64,000 bases of DNA from Candidatus Vallotiella sp. (ex Adelges kitamiensis) (lineage in GTDB: Bacteria; Pseudomonadota; Gammaproteobacteria; Burkholderiales; Burkholderiaceae), in the NCBI RefSeq assembly GCF_020342435.1, contig NZ_CP080504.1, positions 1,007,081 through 1,071,080 on the forward strand. Direction: 5' to 3'. The notes under the pieces were generated by a model. The model saw only the letters and a list, made by a program, of their open reading frames with translations. It did not search any database and was not told the origin of the DNA. This document shows positions 41,298 through 54,090 of this stretch, piece by piece; the stretch's first letter is position 1, and every line of letters starts with the position of its first letter. The translations under genes were made by a program, and so were the position numbers.

Positions 41298-42404
41298 ATG
41301 GAATTGGTAAAAACAGAACGAGACACCTTGCTGCGTCCGTTACAGATGGTTAGCGGCATTGTCGAACGCCGTCACACACTGCCGATTCTCTCAAATTTGC
41401 TTATATCTAAGAATGGCCTAGATGTATCATTCTTATCTACTGATCTTGAATTGCAGATCACCACGCATGCTGTCTTTGGAATTGGCAGCGAGAAAGTGGC
41501 TACGACAGTAGCTGCACGTAAACTTGTCGATATTCTGCGGGCGATGCCAATCGGCGATGTCACATTAGCATTGTCTTCAAAACGGCTGATTGTTCAATTC
41601 GGAAAAAGCCGGTTTGTGCTGCAAACACTATCTGCTGACGAATTTCCGATGCTAGCACAGATAAAGGACTGCAGCGCTAGCTTGTCGGTGTCGCAGAGAA
41701 CGTTTAAGCAATTACTAGGGATGGTCTACTTTGCGATGGCACAGCAGGATATCCGCTATTACCTGAATGGGATGCTTCTAGTGGTCGATGGTGATCAGTT
41801 AATGGCCGTGGCGACTGACGGACATCGCCTTGCGTTCGCGTCAATGAAAACAGACAGCGTATTCTCTCGCCAGGAAATCATCATTCCTCGTAAAACGATC
41901 CTTGAGCTGCAGCGGCTTCTGGAAGATAGAGATGACTCATTAAAAATTGACATTGCACCTACGCAGGTAAAATTTATATTCGGCCAAGTAGAACTTGTAT
42001 CCAAGCTTATCGAGGGAAAGTTTCCGGAATTCCAGCGCGTGATTCCAAGAGGCTATAAAAACACGTTTGTGATAGACCGTGATGAACTGCAGCATTCCTT
42101 ACAGCGGGCGGCGATTCTGATGTCAGAAAAATTTAAAGGTGTGCGATGTATCGTTGCACCTGGCCAGCTAAAAATTATGTCTACTAATGCCGATCAGGAA
42201 GAAGCGCGAGAGGAATTAGAAATTGTATATCACGGTGACACGCTAGACGTAGGTTTCAATGTCATATACTTGTTAGACGTTCTTGCTAACCTAAAAGCCC
42301 ATATGATCCAAGTTGCACTGGGCAGCGATGCAACATCAAGTGCGTTAATCACGATCCCGGAGAATAAACAATTCAAATATGTAGTAATGCCAATGCGTAT
42401 ATGA
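41298..42404 (+). CDS. dnaN: DNA polymerase III beta subunit (sliding clamp)
   Basis: DnaN forms the dimeric ring that tethers polymerases and repair proteins to DNA. The 368-residue product begins MELVKTERDTLLRPLQMV and shows the three repeated clamp domains, with GIVERRHTLPILSNLLI, YLNGMLLVVDGDQLMAVATD, DGHRLAFA and the C-terminal PENKQFKYVVMPMRI that forms the partner-binding cleft. The RBS aaggaatt precedes the ATG. It lies 206 bp after dnaA and 54 bp before gyrB. Confidence 0.97.
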   Translation: MELVKTERDTLLRPLQMVSGIVERRHTLPILSNLLISKNGLDVSFLSTDLELQITTHAVFGIGSEKVATTVAARKLVDILRAMPIGDVTLALSSKRLIVQFGKSRFVLQTLSADEFPMLAQIKDCSASLSVSQRTFKQLLGMVYFAMAQQDIRYYLNGMLLVVDGDQLMAVATDGHRLAFASMKTDSVFSRQEIIIPRKTILELQRLLEDRDDSLKIDIAPTQVKFIFGQVELVSKLIEGKFPEFQRVIPRGYKNTFVIDRDELQHSLQRAAILMSEKFKGVRCIVAPGQLKIMSTNADQEEAREELEIVYHGDTLDVGFNVIYLLDVLANLKAHMIQVALGSDATSSALITIPENKQFKYVVMPMRI

Positions 42405-42425
42405 TTAGGTAGATACGAGCAGTAG

Positions 42426-44939
<2,514 letters not shown>

Positions 44940-45282
44940 CGTACCACAAAAATATGTGGAAAAATGATAAGAACCAGGCGAGCTTTACTTACTCTTGTGG
45001 GGCACGCTCTCTCTGTAAGAAAGCCCCCAATTTTCAACTGTCTTGATAAGACACTTAGGGCCAGTACATAACTAGACATATTATTTATAATGCATATTAT
45101 TCGATACAGCTTTTATTTAGCTCCTAAAACGCAAAGTTTAGACTTTAATCTTTCTGGAAGTTTTACTTCTACCAGATAGATATCACGCCCCTTCCAGGGG
45201 TGACGCGATGAGCTTTTAACCATAGAGAATATAACAATACAAACCGTGTAGAGATTTCACAGTTCAAGTATCAGACACTAAT
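44940..45282. other. Convergent intergenic region between gyrB and gshA
   Basis: 343 bp between two 3' ends. It holds weak stem-loops: ttgtggggc/gcccccaa (about 44996-45034, followed by tttt), probably the gyrB terminator, and cccct/agggg (near 45190). A TGTGGAAAA at 44955-44963 resembles a DnaA box. Confidence 0.45.
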
Positions 45283-46890
45283 TTAGTTCGGCATATACGT
45301 GCGATAAGACGCAATAAACTGATCAAAAGATCTTATTTCGGTACGTTCTATCTCGGTTTGTTTCTGCAACGAACGCACTGCCAGCGCTGCGTAATAGGCA
45401 TGAAGCTCGCGTGACAGCGGGCGGGAACGCATAGCTGAGGCGTGTTGTATACTCTGCTCAAGCGCGAAGCGAAAAAACGAGCGCCTGGTTGTGTTCATAA
45501 CATCTAATACACGTGCTGATGGTGTCAATGAAAAGTTTTCAACTTTTGCGCGTTGCGCAGCAAGTGCAACACTATATCGACCGTCACCTGCTTGTGCATC
45601 AAGCAATGCCGCTGCCGGCTCGATTTTCTTAAACAACTCAACAGCCCAATCCTGTAAAGGCACTAGGTGGCCACCTAGAGATAACTCAAGTCCAGGACGT
45701 CGCGCCTGTGTTACTACGCGAGCGAAGTTATTACCTATTTCAGCATGCTCCGACTCATAGAGAAACGGGCTTTCCTCTAGCGCGCAAAACAATAAATACG
45801 CCTCAAGAAAATACGTAGTGTTAGACGAAATCCCCATAGCTTCAAATGGATCAATGTCCAGCAAGCGTACCTCAATGTATTGAACGCCTCTCGACGCAAG
45901 TGCGTGTAGAGGTCGTTCGCCTGCCTGCGTGATCCGCTTCGGGCGGATCGTTGAATAGAACTCGTTTTCTATCTGCAACACGTTGGTGTTAATTTGCAGC
46001 CACTCACCAGCGCACCGTGTTCCCAGTTTTTCATACGGAGGATAGGGCTGGCTAACCGCGTTTGCCAAAGTATATAAATAACCGTCCAAGTTATTATAGT
46101 CTGCGCGTACTACTGACTGCCTAGACGTATTCTGATAGCCCACTAGGTCGCTCATTCGAAGACTGGTTGCATAGGGCAGGAATAGCGTGTCAGCATCAAA
46201 CATATCCAGTCCATTCGGGCGTCCTCGCACGAAACTGCGTGATATCGCGGGTGAAGCGCCGAATAGAAACATAAGTAGCCAACTGCTACGATGAAAATTT
46301 CGAATTAGGGAGAAGTATGCATTTGACTGGTATTGAAGTAGGGAGCCATCGACCTGCTCATGCTTTTTCAATAAGCGAAAAATATCTTCATGCAATGAAA
46401 AGTTGTAGTGAATACCGGCGATACACTGCATTGATTTTCCGTAGCGCAACGCTAATCCACGCCGGTAAACATGCTTAAGCTGGCCAATGTTTGATGTGCC
46501 GTATTGCGCAATCGGGATCTGTTCCTCGGGTGGAAGAACGCAAGGCATTGATGCATTCCAGAGTAACTCATCGCCGATTGACTCATAAACGTAGCGATGC
46601 AGTATATCAAGCTGATTAAGCACTACATCGATAGCATGTTCAGCTGGCGTAATAATTTCAAGCAACGCTTCCGAATAATCGGTTGTTAGCTGATTATGCA
46701 TCAATGCTGAGCCCAATGTAGCTGGATGCGGCGTGAGCCCTAGCATACCATCGAGCTGTACCCGTAATCCCTCTCTCTCAATACCTCGCAAACCTTGCGA
46801 TAGCAACGGGCGATGGGCAGGCTGAAGCAACAAAGCTATGCGGCGTGCGTATGTATCCGTCGTCTGAAAGGCAAGCGTATTCTTAAACAT
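45283..46890 (-). CDS. gshA: Glutamate-cysteine ligase (GshA, gammaproteobacterial type)
   Basis: GshA makes gamma-glutamylcysteine, the first step of glutathione synthesis. The 535-residue protein follows the E. coli-type family: LRGIEREGLRV, the metal- and substrate-binding segments TTDYSEALLEIITPAEH and MPCVLPPEEQIPIAQYGTSN, YRRGLALRYGKSMQCIAGIH, NFSLHEDIF, GRPNGLDM and YIEVRLLDIDPFEAMGIS. It is full length and intact. No gshB is seen in the window. It is convergent with gyrB. Confidence 0.95.
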   Translation of the reverse strand: MFKNTLAFQTTDTYARRIALLLQPAHRPLLSQGLRGIEREGLRVQLDGMLGLTPHPATLGSALMHNQLTTDYSEALLEIITPAEHAIDVVLNQLDILHRYVYESIGDELLWNASMPCVLPPEEQIPIAQYGTSNIGQLKHVYRRGLALRYGKSMQCIAGIHYNFSLHEDIFRLLKKHEQVDGSLLQYQSNAYFSLIRNFHRSSWLLMFLFGASPAISRSFVRGRPNGLDMFDADTLFLPYATSLRMSDLVGYQNTSRQSVVRADYNNLDGYLYTLANAVSQPYPPYEKLGTRCAGEWLQINTNVLQIENEFYSTIRPKRITQAGERPLHALASRGVQYIEVRLLDIDPFEAMGISSNTTYFLEAYLLFCALEESPFLYESEHAEIGNNFARVVTQARRPGLELSLGGHLVPLQDWAVELFKKIEPAAALLDAQAGDGRYSVALAAQRAKVENFSLTPSARVLDVMNTTRRSFFRFALEQSIQHASAMRSRPLSRELHAYYAALAVRSLQKQTEIERTEIRSFDQFIASYRTYMPN

Positions 46891-48044
46891 TATTCGTATT
46901 AATAACTGGTAGTCAGTCGTCTGCCGTAGCAGATAGATTTACGAGCGTTAGGCACTTTAACATGCGCTGCAAAATATTACTGATGCTATGCTAAGTGAAG
47001 CTAATCGTCTATTTTCGCTCTCCGGGGGAGCGATCGAATACAATCCGAATTCATTACATTTCGAAAGAAGTAGTAAAGTATTTTGCTCATCATATGTATT
47101 GAAATATACATGTGTTCATGTAGTGCAACTTTCTCATCTAAATTGATAGATTTATTCAGCGATATACTGTTTAAAACCTCTCGACAATCCTCGACAAGTG
47201 ATAGCGCAATAGTAGTAATTTATGCATAAATAACTTTCTCATCGCGTCAACTTAGTACACACAAAAATTTTATTTTTCTCAATGATTAACACATTACAGC
47301 CTACACTGGAGTAAGCCTAAGCAAAGCGACATCGAGATATCCGAATATATATAGTTATCTAATATTTGGGAATCGAGATTCTGATAACTATCAGATACAA
47401 TCTAGTTAGATAATATATCCAATAAACTTAGAAAGTTTTTATTATGAGGTAGATTAATAATCTACTTTATGTATCCAACATCATCAAAATTTTATGTTGG
47501 ATACATAAAATTTCGAGTAATGGACCATGTCCTCGATATAATAAATGCTATTTATAGAATAGCCCGACAAAACATCGTGCAAGCATCTAATTTATTAAAC
47601 TAACTACACTACAACTTCTTTAGTAAGTAGATTTCAACAGGTTTGTGAGAATAGCTCACTTTATTATTAGGTATCCTCACTAGACTCATTGTGTTAAATT
47701 TACTTTAACGAATACAGATAAACACTACTAGTACATATACATTTAATGCACATTATACTAAGCATATATAGCTAGGCTGTTAGCTGTTGGTTAGGATACA
47801 TATGCACTCTAGAAGAGTAGTTCTCTAATTGGTATGGCATGAAACCATCATAACACTCCTCGCATAATATGCTGCCGTTCTCGAACTATCCAGTTTTAAC
47901 TAGTTCAGCTCTAAGCTTTGTGCCTGGTCAGGCTATTACGCTATACTTCTTATACTTGATAAAAGAGATATATCGCGCAATATCCGCGTGCTCTCTATTT
48001 TCAGGTTTTTTTACTATACCACCTATTACATTAAGGTCGCACGC
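46891..48044. other. Decayed region upstream of gshA
   Basis: About 1.15 kb of AT-rich DNA. It should contain the gshA promoter (near 46900) and perhaps that of the carrier gene. No coding remnant was recognised. It contains several hairpins between 47340 and 47510, the strongest listed separately. Confidence 0.55.
47466..47509. repeat. Hairpin with 16-bp perfect arms in intergenic DNA
   Basis: tttatgtatccaacat (47466-47481), a 12-nt loop, then atgttggatacataaa (47494-47509). The arms match exactly. Immediately upstream (about 47360-47420) are nested smaller repeats: gaatc/gattc, tctgat/atcaga and tatctaa/ttagata. It is 575 bp from gshA and 536 bp from the carrier gene, so not a conventional terminator for either. 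Confidence 0.8.
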
Positions 48045-49049
48045 ATGACTGAGATCATGCTCGAACTGATACTGATGCTTTCGGCAATCGTGATTGCTGC
48101 CGCATTATTCACAAATGCGCTAGAACACCTAGGCAAGCAGATGAAGCTATCTGAGGGCGTAACTGGCTCATTATTCGCAGCGGTCGGCACTGCATTACCA
48201 GAAACGTCAATTCCGCTACTCGCTCTCCTATCTGGACATGGAAAACACCTAAATGAAGAGATTGGCGTGGGCGCGATTCTAGGTGCACCGTTAATGCTTG
48301 TGACGCTATCTACATGTCTAATGACTGCCTCTATACTAGGCCGGCGCGGATTCTTTGGGCGGATACAGCCAGAGGCTAGTGGTATCAAGCGCGATCTCAA
48401 CTATTTCCTCTGTGGGTTTGCATCTTCAGCCTCCGCGATGTACGTGCCACATACGAATGTTATAGTGCGAATAGGGTTGAGTATTGCCCTCATATGCATA
48501 TATCTACACTACGTATATTCGACATTACAAGCATCGCAAACGCTAGTAACTAACGGGCACAGTACGACGTCGCTGGGTCCTATATATCTATCATATGTTG
48601 GTATTCCAACCCGGCTCATAACGATTATATTTCAGCTAGTTATTGCGCTAGTTTTTCTAATGGTTGGTGCAAAGGGATTCATGCATTATGTGGATAGAGG
48701 TTCTAGGCTACTTGGGGTATCGCCGCTGCTATTAGCGCTTCTGATTATCCCAATCGCTACAGAGTTACCCGAAAAAATTAACACTATTTTGTGGGTGCGG
48801 CGGGGTAAAGATACCCTTGCATTTTCAAATCTTACAGGCGCAATGGTATTTCAGGGGACGGTGCTCCCGGCGCTTGGTATTATGCTTACCCCATGGGAGC
48901 CACGTCGCGAGGTTCTAACTAGTATTATAATCACACTGATTGCAGCGGCATGGTGCCGTGCATTGTCGCGCGATTGTGGTTTACCAGTTTGGGCGCTATT
49001 GTTTAATGGTATGCTTTATGCAGTTTATCTAGGCATGATGTTGACATAA
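48045..49049 (+). CDS. Ca2+/cation antiporter (NCX) family membrane protein
   Basis: A 334-residue polytopic protein with about ten membrane segments in two inverted halves. The alpha repeats of the NCX/YrbG family are visible: AVGTALPETSIPLLAL in the first half and IPIATELPEKINTILW in the second, with the conserved acidic residues in ALPE and ELPE. Cation exchange is the family role; ion specificity is not evident. The ATG at 48045 (MTEIMLELILML) with aagg upstream is preferred over a start 19 codons earlier (47988). It is isolated on both sides by non-coding DNA and convergent with metE. Confidence 0.82.
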   Translation: MTEIMLELILMLSAIVIAAALFTNALEHLGKQMKLSEGVTGSLFAAVGTALPETSIPLLALLSGHGKHLNEEIGVGAILGAPLMLVTLSTCLMTASILGRRGFFGRIQPEASGIKRDLNYFLCGFASSASAMYVPHTNVIVRIGLSIALICIYLHYVYSTLQASQTLVTNGHSTTSLGPIYLSYVGIPTRLITIIFQLVIALVFLMVGAKGFMHYVDRGSRLLGVSPLLLALLIIPIATELPEKINTILWVRRGKDTLAFSNLTGAMVFQGTVLPALGIMLTPWEPRREVLTSIIITLIAAAWCRALSRDCGLPVWALLFNGMLYAVYLGMMLT

Positions 49050-49070
49050 TCTAGTGGTCTTGCTGCTGAC

Positions 49071-49106
49071 TGCACCGAAAATGGAAAGTTCCTCGGATTC
49101 GGTGCA
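49071..49106. terminator. Stem-loop between convergent carrier gene and metE
   Basis: tgcaccgaa, an 18-nt loop, then ttcggtgca: 9-bp perfect arms, 21 bp after the carrier gene stop and 67 bp from the metE 3' end. There is no T-run on either side, so it may be a degenerate bidirectional terminator. Confidence 0.4.
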
Positions 49107-49172
49107 TACTGCATCAGTCTATGGGGCGCTACGAAGTAACACTTAACTCACGGTCGAATATATAGCGAGCTA

Positions 49173-51452
49173 CTATTTAGTGCTACGCAATGTGTGAGCA
49201 GCGGCTACCATATTGCGTAGTGCTGGAACAACTTCTGCCCACGCGCGCGTCTTTAAGCCGCAGTCCGGATTAACCCACAAGCGCTGGGCCGGTATGCGCT
49301 TGGCCGCATTGCGCATCAATTGAATAATGTGGTCTTGGGTTGGAATGTTTGGTGAATGGATATCGTATACGCCCGGCCCGATTTCATTTGGATAGTTAAA
49401 GTGATCGAATGCATCGAGCAGTTCCATGTTAGAGCGCGATGTTTCTATAGTAATAACGTCTGCATCCATATCTGCAATAGATGCAATGATATCGTTGAAC
49501 TCGGAATAGCACATATGTGTATGGATTTGCGTGTTATCTCGTACACCATTAGCCGCAATTCGGAATGCGCTAATCGCCCATTGTAAATACTCATGCCATT
49601 GGGCTTGTCGCAATGGCAGGCCTTCGCGCAAAGCTGCTTCGTCAATCTGAATCACGCGTACACCTGCACGCTCTAGGTCGAGCACTTCTTCCCGAATTGC
49701 TAATGCAAGTTGCTGGCATGAAACAGTACGTGGCTGGTCATCGCGCACAAACGACCAGTTCAGGATTGTTACAGGCCCAGTCAACATACCTTTCATCGGT
49801 TTATGAGTTAGAGATTGTGCATATTGAATCCATTCAACCGTCATTGGCTTAAGACGAAGAATATCGCCAAACATGATCGGGGGTTTCACGCAACGTGAGC
49901 CATATGACTGCACCCAGCCAAACTGGCTAAACGCATAGCCTTCGAGCTGCTCGCCGAAATACTCGACCATATCATTTCTCTCGGGCTCACCATGCACTAG
50001 CACATCTAGTCCTAGGGCTTCCTGTTTGTGAACGCTATGTGCAATCTGCTCTCGCATAGCAGAGTTATAGCTCGATTCGCTCAATTCGCCTCGGTGAAAT
50101 AGGCTACGTGCCCGTCGGATTTCTTCGGTTTGTGGGAATGATCCAATTGTCGTAGTTGGATACAGAGGAAGTTTTAACTGCTCATGTTGCTTGCGTGCGC
50201 GCTCTGAGTAAGGACTAGTACGGCATTCCATATTAGCATCGATACGCGCAAGCGCTGCCTTGACGGATGGATTGTGTACGCGTGCTGATATTTTTCGTGC
50301 CGCGATGGCGCTTTGATTATCTCGAAGTTCAGTCTCCATAAACTGTCTGCCGTTATTCAGAGCAGCAGATAGAATGCTTAGTTCATGTAATTTTTGAATC
50401 GCGAATGAAAGCCATGAGCGGAGCTCAATATCGAGCTTACGCTCACTCTCTAAATCTACTGGAACGTGCAGTAGTGAGCACGACGGTGCAAGCCAGAGCC
50501 GGTGGCCAAGTTGTCTATGAATTGGCTCAAGCCAGTCAAGTGTTGCGGTAAGATCTGTTTTCCAGATATTGCGGCCATTTATAATGCCGAGTGACAATAC
50601 ACAGTCGTCTGGAAGTTTCGAGATTACATTAGAAACTTCATCGCGCGCATTAAGCGCATCCACATGTAGACCCTGCACTGGTAAGCGGCATGCAAGTGAT
50701 AGATTTTCTCTTAATTGCCCAAAGTAAGTAGATAACAGTAGCTTAACATGATTAGTATGTAGCGTATTATAAGCAAGTACAAACGCTTGCTGCCATCTTG
50801 AATCAAGTTCAGTAACAAGGATTGGTTCGTCGATCTGGACCCATTCGGCGCCGCACGCGGCAAGCTTAGACAATAATTGTACATAGACCGGCAGCAGTCT
50901 TGATAGTAGTGCGAGTTTATCGGAATCATCCTTTGTTTTTCCGAGCCACAGATATGTCAGCGGCCCGATGATTACCACTTTAGCTTTCACACCAAGCCGA
51001 CGAGACTGTTCCAACTCATCGATTAGTCGAGATGCGTTGAGTGTAAAGATGGTAGATACACTTAACTCCGGCACGATGTAATGATAGTTAGTATCAAACC
51101 ACTTAGTCATCTCGCTGGCCTGTATACCACCACCACATACTCCATCTACAGCCGAACGCCCGCGAGCGATACGAAAATAATTATCTAGTGAATCGCCCGA
51201 TAAATCACGTACCCGTCCTGGTAGGTTACCGAGAGTAAAACTCATATCGAGCACTTGATCATAGAAAGTGAAATCACCTACCGGAGACCAGTCTAGCTTC
51301 GACTGATGAGCCCAGTGCCTCTGGCGTAATTCAGCCCCCGCTGTCTTCAATGCATCCAGCGAAGATTCTTTCTTCCAATAGGACTCAAGCGCGAATTTGA
51401 GTTCGCGGTTCGCGCCGATGCGCGGAAAGCCTAAATTGTGTGTTATAGACAT
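49173..51452 (-). CDS. metE: Cobalamin-independent methionine synthase
   Basis: MetE transfers a methyl group from methyltetrahydrofolate triglutamate to homocysteine, without B12. The 759-residue protein starts [19 protein letters not shown] at the ATG at 51450-51452; a longer frame (to 51548) adds 32 residues without a family match. Two barrel domains are visible. The catalytic C-terminal one has [14 protein letters not shown], the zinc-site segments [11 protein letters not shown] and [11 protein letters not shown], and VQIDEPALREG-like [14 protein letters not shown]. It is divergent from metR and probably activated by it. Confidence 0.97.
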   Translation of the reverse strand: MSITHNLGFPRIGANRELKFALESYWKKESSLDALKTAGAELRQRHWAHQSKLDWSPVGDFTFYDQVLDMSFTLGNLPGRVRDLSGDSLDNYFRIARGRSAVDGVCGGGIQASEMTKWFDTNYHYIVPELSVSTIFTLNASRLIDELEQSRRLGVKAKVVIIGPLTYLWLGKTKDDSDKLALLSRLLPVYVQLLSKLAACGAEWVQIDEPILVTELDSRWQQAFVLAYNTLHTNHVKLLLSTYFGQLRENLSLACRLPVQGLHVDALNARDEVSNVISKLPDDCVLSLGIINGRNIWKTDLTATLDWLEPIHRQLGHRLWLAPSCSLLHVPVDLESERKLDIELRSWLSFAIQKLHELSILSAALNNGRQFMETELRDNQSAIAARKISARVHNPSVKAALARIDANMECRTSPYSERARKQHEQLKLPLYPTTTIGSFPQTEEIRRARSLFHRGELSESSYNSAMREQIAHSVHKQEALGLDVLVHGEPERNDMVEYFGEQLEGYAFSQFGWVQSYGSRCVKPPIMFGDILRLKPMTVEWIQYAQSLTHKPMKGMLTGPVTILNWSFVRDDQPRTVSCQQLALAIREEVLDLERAGVRVIQIDEAALREGLPLRQAQWHEYLQWAISAFRIAANGVRDNTQIHTHMCYSEFNDIIASIADMDADVITIETSRSNMELLDAFDHFNYPNEIGPGVYDIHSPNIPTQDHIIQLMRNAAKRIPAQRLWVNPDCGLKTRAWAEVVPALRNMVAAAHTLRSTK

Positions 51453-51513
51453 AGTTCGAAGTTGGAATTTTAAAAGTAAATTCACTATATGGGTGCAGAT
51501 ACACGGAAAAAAG

Positions 51514-51526
51514 TGATAATATTTCA
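51514..51526. promoter_or_regulatory. Probable MetR operator
   Basis: tgataatatttca (minus strand tgaaatattatca) matches the MetR consensus TGAANNTNNTTCA at 7 of the 8 arm positions with the central T. It lies between divergent metE and metR, 43 bp upstream of metR. This is the classical arrangement for homocysteine-responsive control of metE. Confidence 0.55.
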
Positions 51527-51556
51527 TGCATGCATTAACTACTATCATGGTTCGAT

Positions 51557-52456
51557 ATGCTCGAACGTATCCATCTGGCGATTGTTCGCGAGGTTAACCG
51601 GCGGGGTTCACTGACCGCTGCGGCTAAGGTATTGTGCCTAACCCAATCAGCGCTAAGCCATACGGTTAAGAAGATGGAGCAGATGCTAGATACGACGGTC
51701 TGGCATCGTGAAGGCCGAAATCTTAGGCTTACTCAAGCAGGGGAATATCTATTATCAGTTGCTAATCGTGTACTACCCCAGCTAGAGCACGCGCAATCGC
51801 GCTTGTCTCAGTACGCTCAGGGAGCACGAGGTACGCTGCGTATCGGAATGGAGTGCCACCCCTGTTATCAATGGTTGCTTAAAGTAGTATCGCCATACCT
51901 CGCACAATGGCCAGATGTTCATGTAGATGTGAAGCAAAAATTTCAGTTTGGCGGCGTTGGCGCATTATTCGTCTATGACATTGATATCTTAGTTACACCC
52001 GATCCATTACGACGCTCGGGTATTTGTTTCGAGCCTGTGTTCGACTACGAGCAGGTTTTAGTAGTCCAGCGTGGACACGTACTAACACGTAGTACATATG
52101 TCGAGCCGGCCCAATTAACCGGTGAAATTCTTATTACCTATCCGGTTGATATTGATCGGCTCGACGTGTATATGAAATTTTTAGTGCCGGCCGGCGTTCG
52201 ACCAAAGTTCCACAAAACGATTGAAACGACTGATATTATAGTGCAAATGGTTGCTAGCGGCCGTGGCGTTGCTGCATTACCTTGCTGGCTGGTTCGGGAA
52301 TACGCGGACAAAATGCCGATCGAACCAGTTCGCTTAGGTCGCAATGGTATTACTAAGCAGATTTTTGTGGGCATGCGCGAGGCAGATGTCGATACTGATT
52401 ATCTCGACGCTTTCGTCGCGCTTGCGCGCGATTCGGCCTGCTACGTTGCGATATAA
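51557..52456 (+). CDS. metR: LysR-type regulator MetR
   Basis: MetR activates metE and related genes with homocysteine as co-activator. The 299-residue protein has an N-terminal winged HTH (residues 4-63, [23 protein letters not shown]) and a C-terminal periplasmic-binding-like effector domain with [17 protein letters not shown], characteristic of MetR. It is divergent from metE with an operator-like site in between, which supports the name. Keeping both activator and target suggests that methionine supply is regulated and selected. Confidence 0.93.
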   Translation: MLERIHLAIVREVNRRGSLTAAAKVLCLTQSALSHTVKKMEQMLDTTVWHREGRNLRLTQAGEYLLSVANRVLPQLEHAQSRLSQYAQGARGTLRIGMECHPCYQWLLKVVSPYLAQWPDVHVDVKQKFQFGGVGALFVYDIDILVTPDPLRRSGICFEPVFDYEQVLVVQRGHVLTRSTYVEPAQLTGEILITYPVDIDRLDVYMKFLVPAGVRPKFHKTIETTDIIVQMVASGRGVAALPCWLVREYADKMPIEPVRLGRNGITKQIFVGMREADVDTDYLDAFVALARDSACYVAI

Positions 52457-53325
52457 CATTATCTAATGAATATAAAAGGTATGCGGGCGGAAGTGGGCTA
52501 GAGCCTTTGCTTACTTAACATGAAATATTAAGTGCTCTTCAGATTTTCTACTTTCTTTTATCGCCTTGACAAGGCATAGAATGCAGATATGCGTTAGTTA
52601 CTTTAACCCCTCCCTTTAGTAGGGGATAGATTTACCTCGTGTTGAACAACATAAGTGAGTTGTAGCAGTCGATTTTACTTTCTCAGGATCAGTTTAATTT
52701 CGTAGATGTGCTTAGAGAGTTTCTATAAATTCAGGAGTTTAAGCATAGCATTTATTAATACATAGAAAATTGAATTGTTTTTCAATGTTAATAATCTAAG
52801 ATTAGATACCAAATAATTAGGGAAACAAACTAAGCCCATCTGTTTCAGAGATACCTCGAGTCTCAGATGTGTCGGGTAAATACTTAATTGACCCAGTATG
52901 AACGTTTGTTTTGCTGTCAAACAGATTAGAAATATTAACTAACTAGCATGTGATCTATCATAGGGGCATAGACTGCTATACTGTTAGTATTTCTATCTAA
53001 AGCTCTTTATATGAGAGTGTGCTCACTGGACTTGATACAAGTGCTAGAGCCCATGTTAGGGTGTTTTAATATCCTTCTATAGGATTAAGTTAGATGCCAT
53101 AACACCTCTAAGTTTGTTCTGAAATACATGTACATGATATGACAACACAGTCCAAAACTATATAGCCTCGTGCGAAATAAATATCTGAGTTACCGGATAT
53201 ATTAATTGTATTTATATATTGATAAAAGCGCTTCATGCTTATTAAACAGAGCGTTGACTATAAAAATATAGTCATAGGATGACACGCTGGGTATAGATAA
53301 TTCACTCGTAAATAATATCTAGTAC
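52457..53325. other. Gene-free region between metR and the dioxygenase gene
   Basis: About 870 bp, AT-rich, no recognised remnant. Small inverted repeats: gcctt/aaggc near 52562, cccct/agggg near 52608, and a longer quasi-hairpin 53055-53105 (outer ggtgtt/aacacc, inner ttaat..tcct/aggattaa). Confidence 0.5.
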
Positions 53326-54090
53326 TCATAGCGGAACCCCTAACTTAGAGGCTGATCGCGTACCAGGGACTGGTGCATTATTCACACTATGATAAGTGAA
53401 AACTAGCGAAAATTTAATATCATTAGACAGGTTTTTACCTGCTGAATGCAATGTATTGCAATGAAAAAACACCGCATCACCTAAATTCAGTATTGGAGAA
53501 ATAGCTGTACTCATCAACACTATATTTTCAGATATATCATCCCGAAAAAACTTCGATTCGTCAAAACGTTTATCCGATAAATCTAATACATGCGATCCAG
53601 GTACAAACCGTAGCGCGCCGTTTTCTTCAGTTTCTGTACCAAGTGCAAGCCATACCGATACGAGATCCGATCGCTCAAATGCCCAATACCGGACATCTCG
53701 GTGCCAACCCGTCAAACTTCCGTATGTTGGATGCTTAGTCATTAAGCAATTATGATGCACGAGTGAGAGCGCGATGTGCTCATCAAAGTATAATTCTACC
53801 CAGTTTCGAATTTCTGTTGATTTAGCTAGCGTTCGATACATTTCACTTCGCGCATAAGCGTCCAACAAACGGCGCACAGTATTGCCGCCCGGAGCGTCAC
53901 GAGATTGAGGTGCGCCCAAATAGCGTAAATCCGACTCAAATTCAATAGCTCCTTTTAGCTGCGCTAGCTCGGCGCGCGCCGTATATTTAGTTATCTCACA
54001 AAGATTAGGCGGAAATAATCCGGGTATGACGACAAAACCGTACCGCCTTAGAAATTCGATCTGTCCTCTATTTGATAAATACCCAGCCAT
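53326..54090 (-). CDS. Phytanoyl-CoA dioxygenase (PhyH)-like Fe(II)/2-oxoglutarate oxygenase
   Basis: A 254-residue protein with the double-stranded beta-helix pattern of the PhyH family. The iron triad is H130 and D132 in TGWHRDVRYW and H215 in HCNTLHSAGKN. Other marks are FVVIPGLFPP at the N-terminus and GALRFVPGSHVLD in the core. At the position that usually holds the 2-oxoglutarate-binding Arg (after the second His) the sequence has K226 (NDIKFSLVFTYH), which may be a real substitution. The substrate is unknown; family members hydroxylate lipids, ectoine, amino acids or natural products. It stands alone amid decayed DNA and is fully intact, so it is probably under selection. Confidence 0.85.
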   Translation of the reverse strand: MAGYLSNRGQIEFLRRYGFVVIPGLFPPNLCEITKYTARAELAQLKGAIEFESDLRYLGAPQSRDAPGGNTVRRLLDAYARSEMYRTLAKSTEIRNWVELYFDEHIALSLVHHNCLMTKHPTYGSLTGWHRDVRYWAFERSDLVSVWLALGTETEENGALRFVPGSHVLDLSDKRFDESKFFRDDISENIVLMSTAISPILNLGDAVFFHCNTLHSAGKNLSNDIKFSLVFTYHSVNNAPVPGTRSASKLGVPL

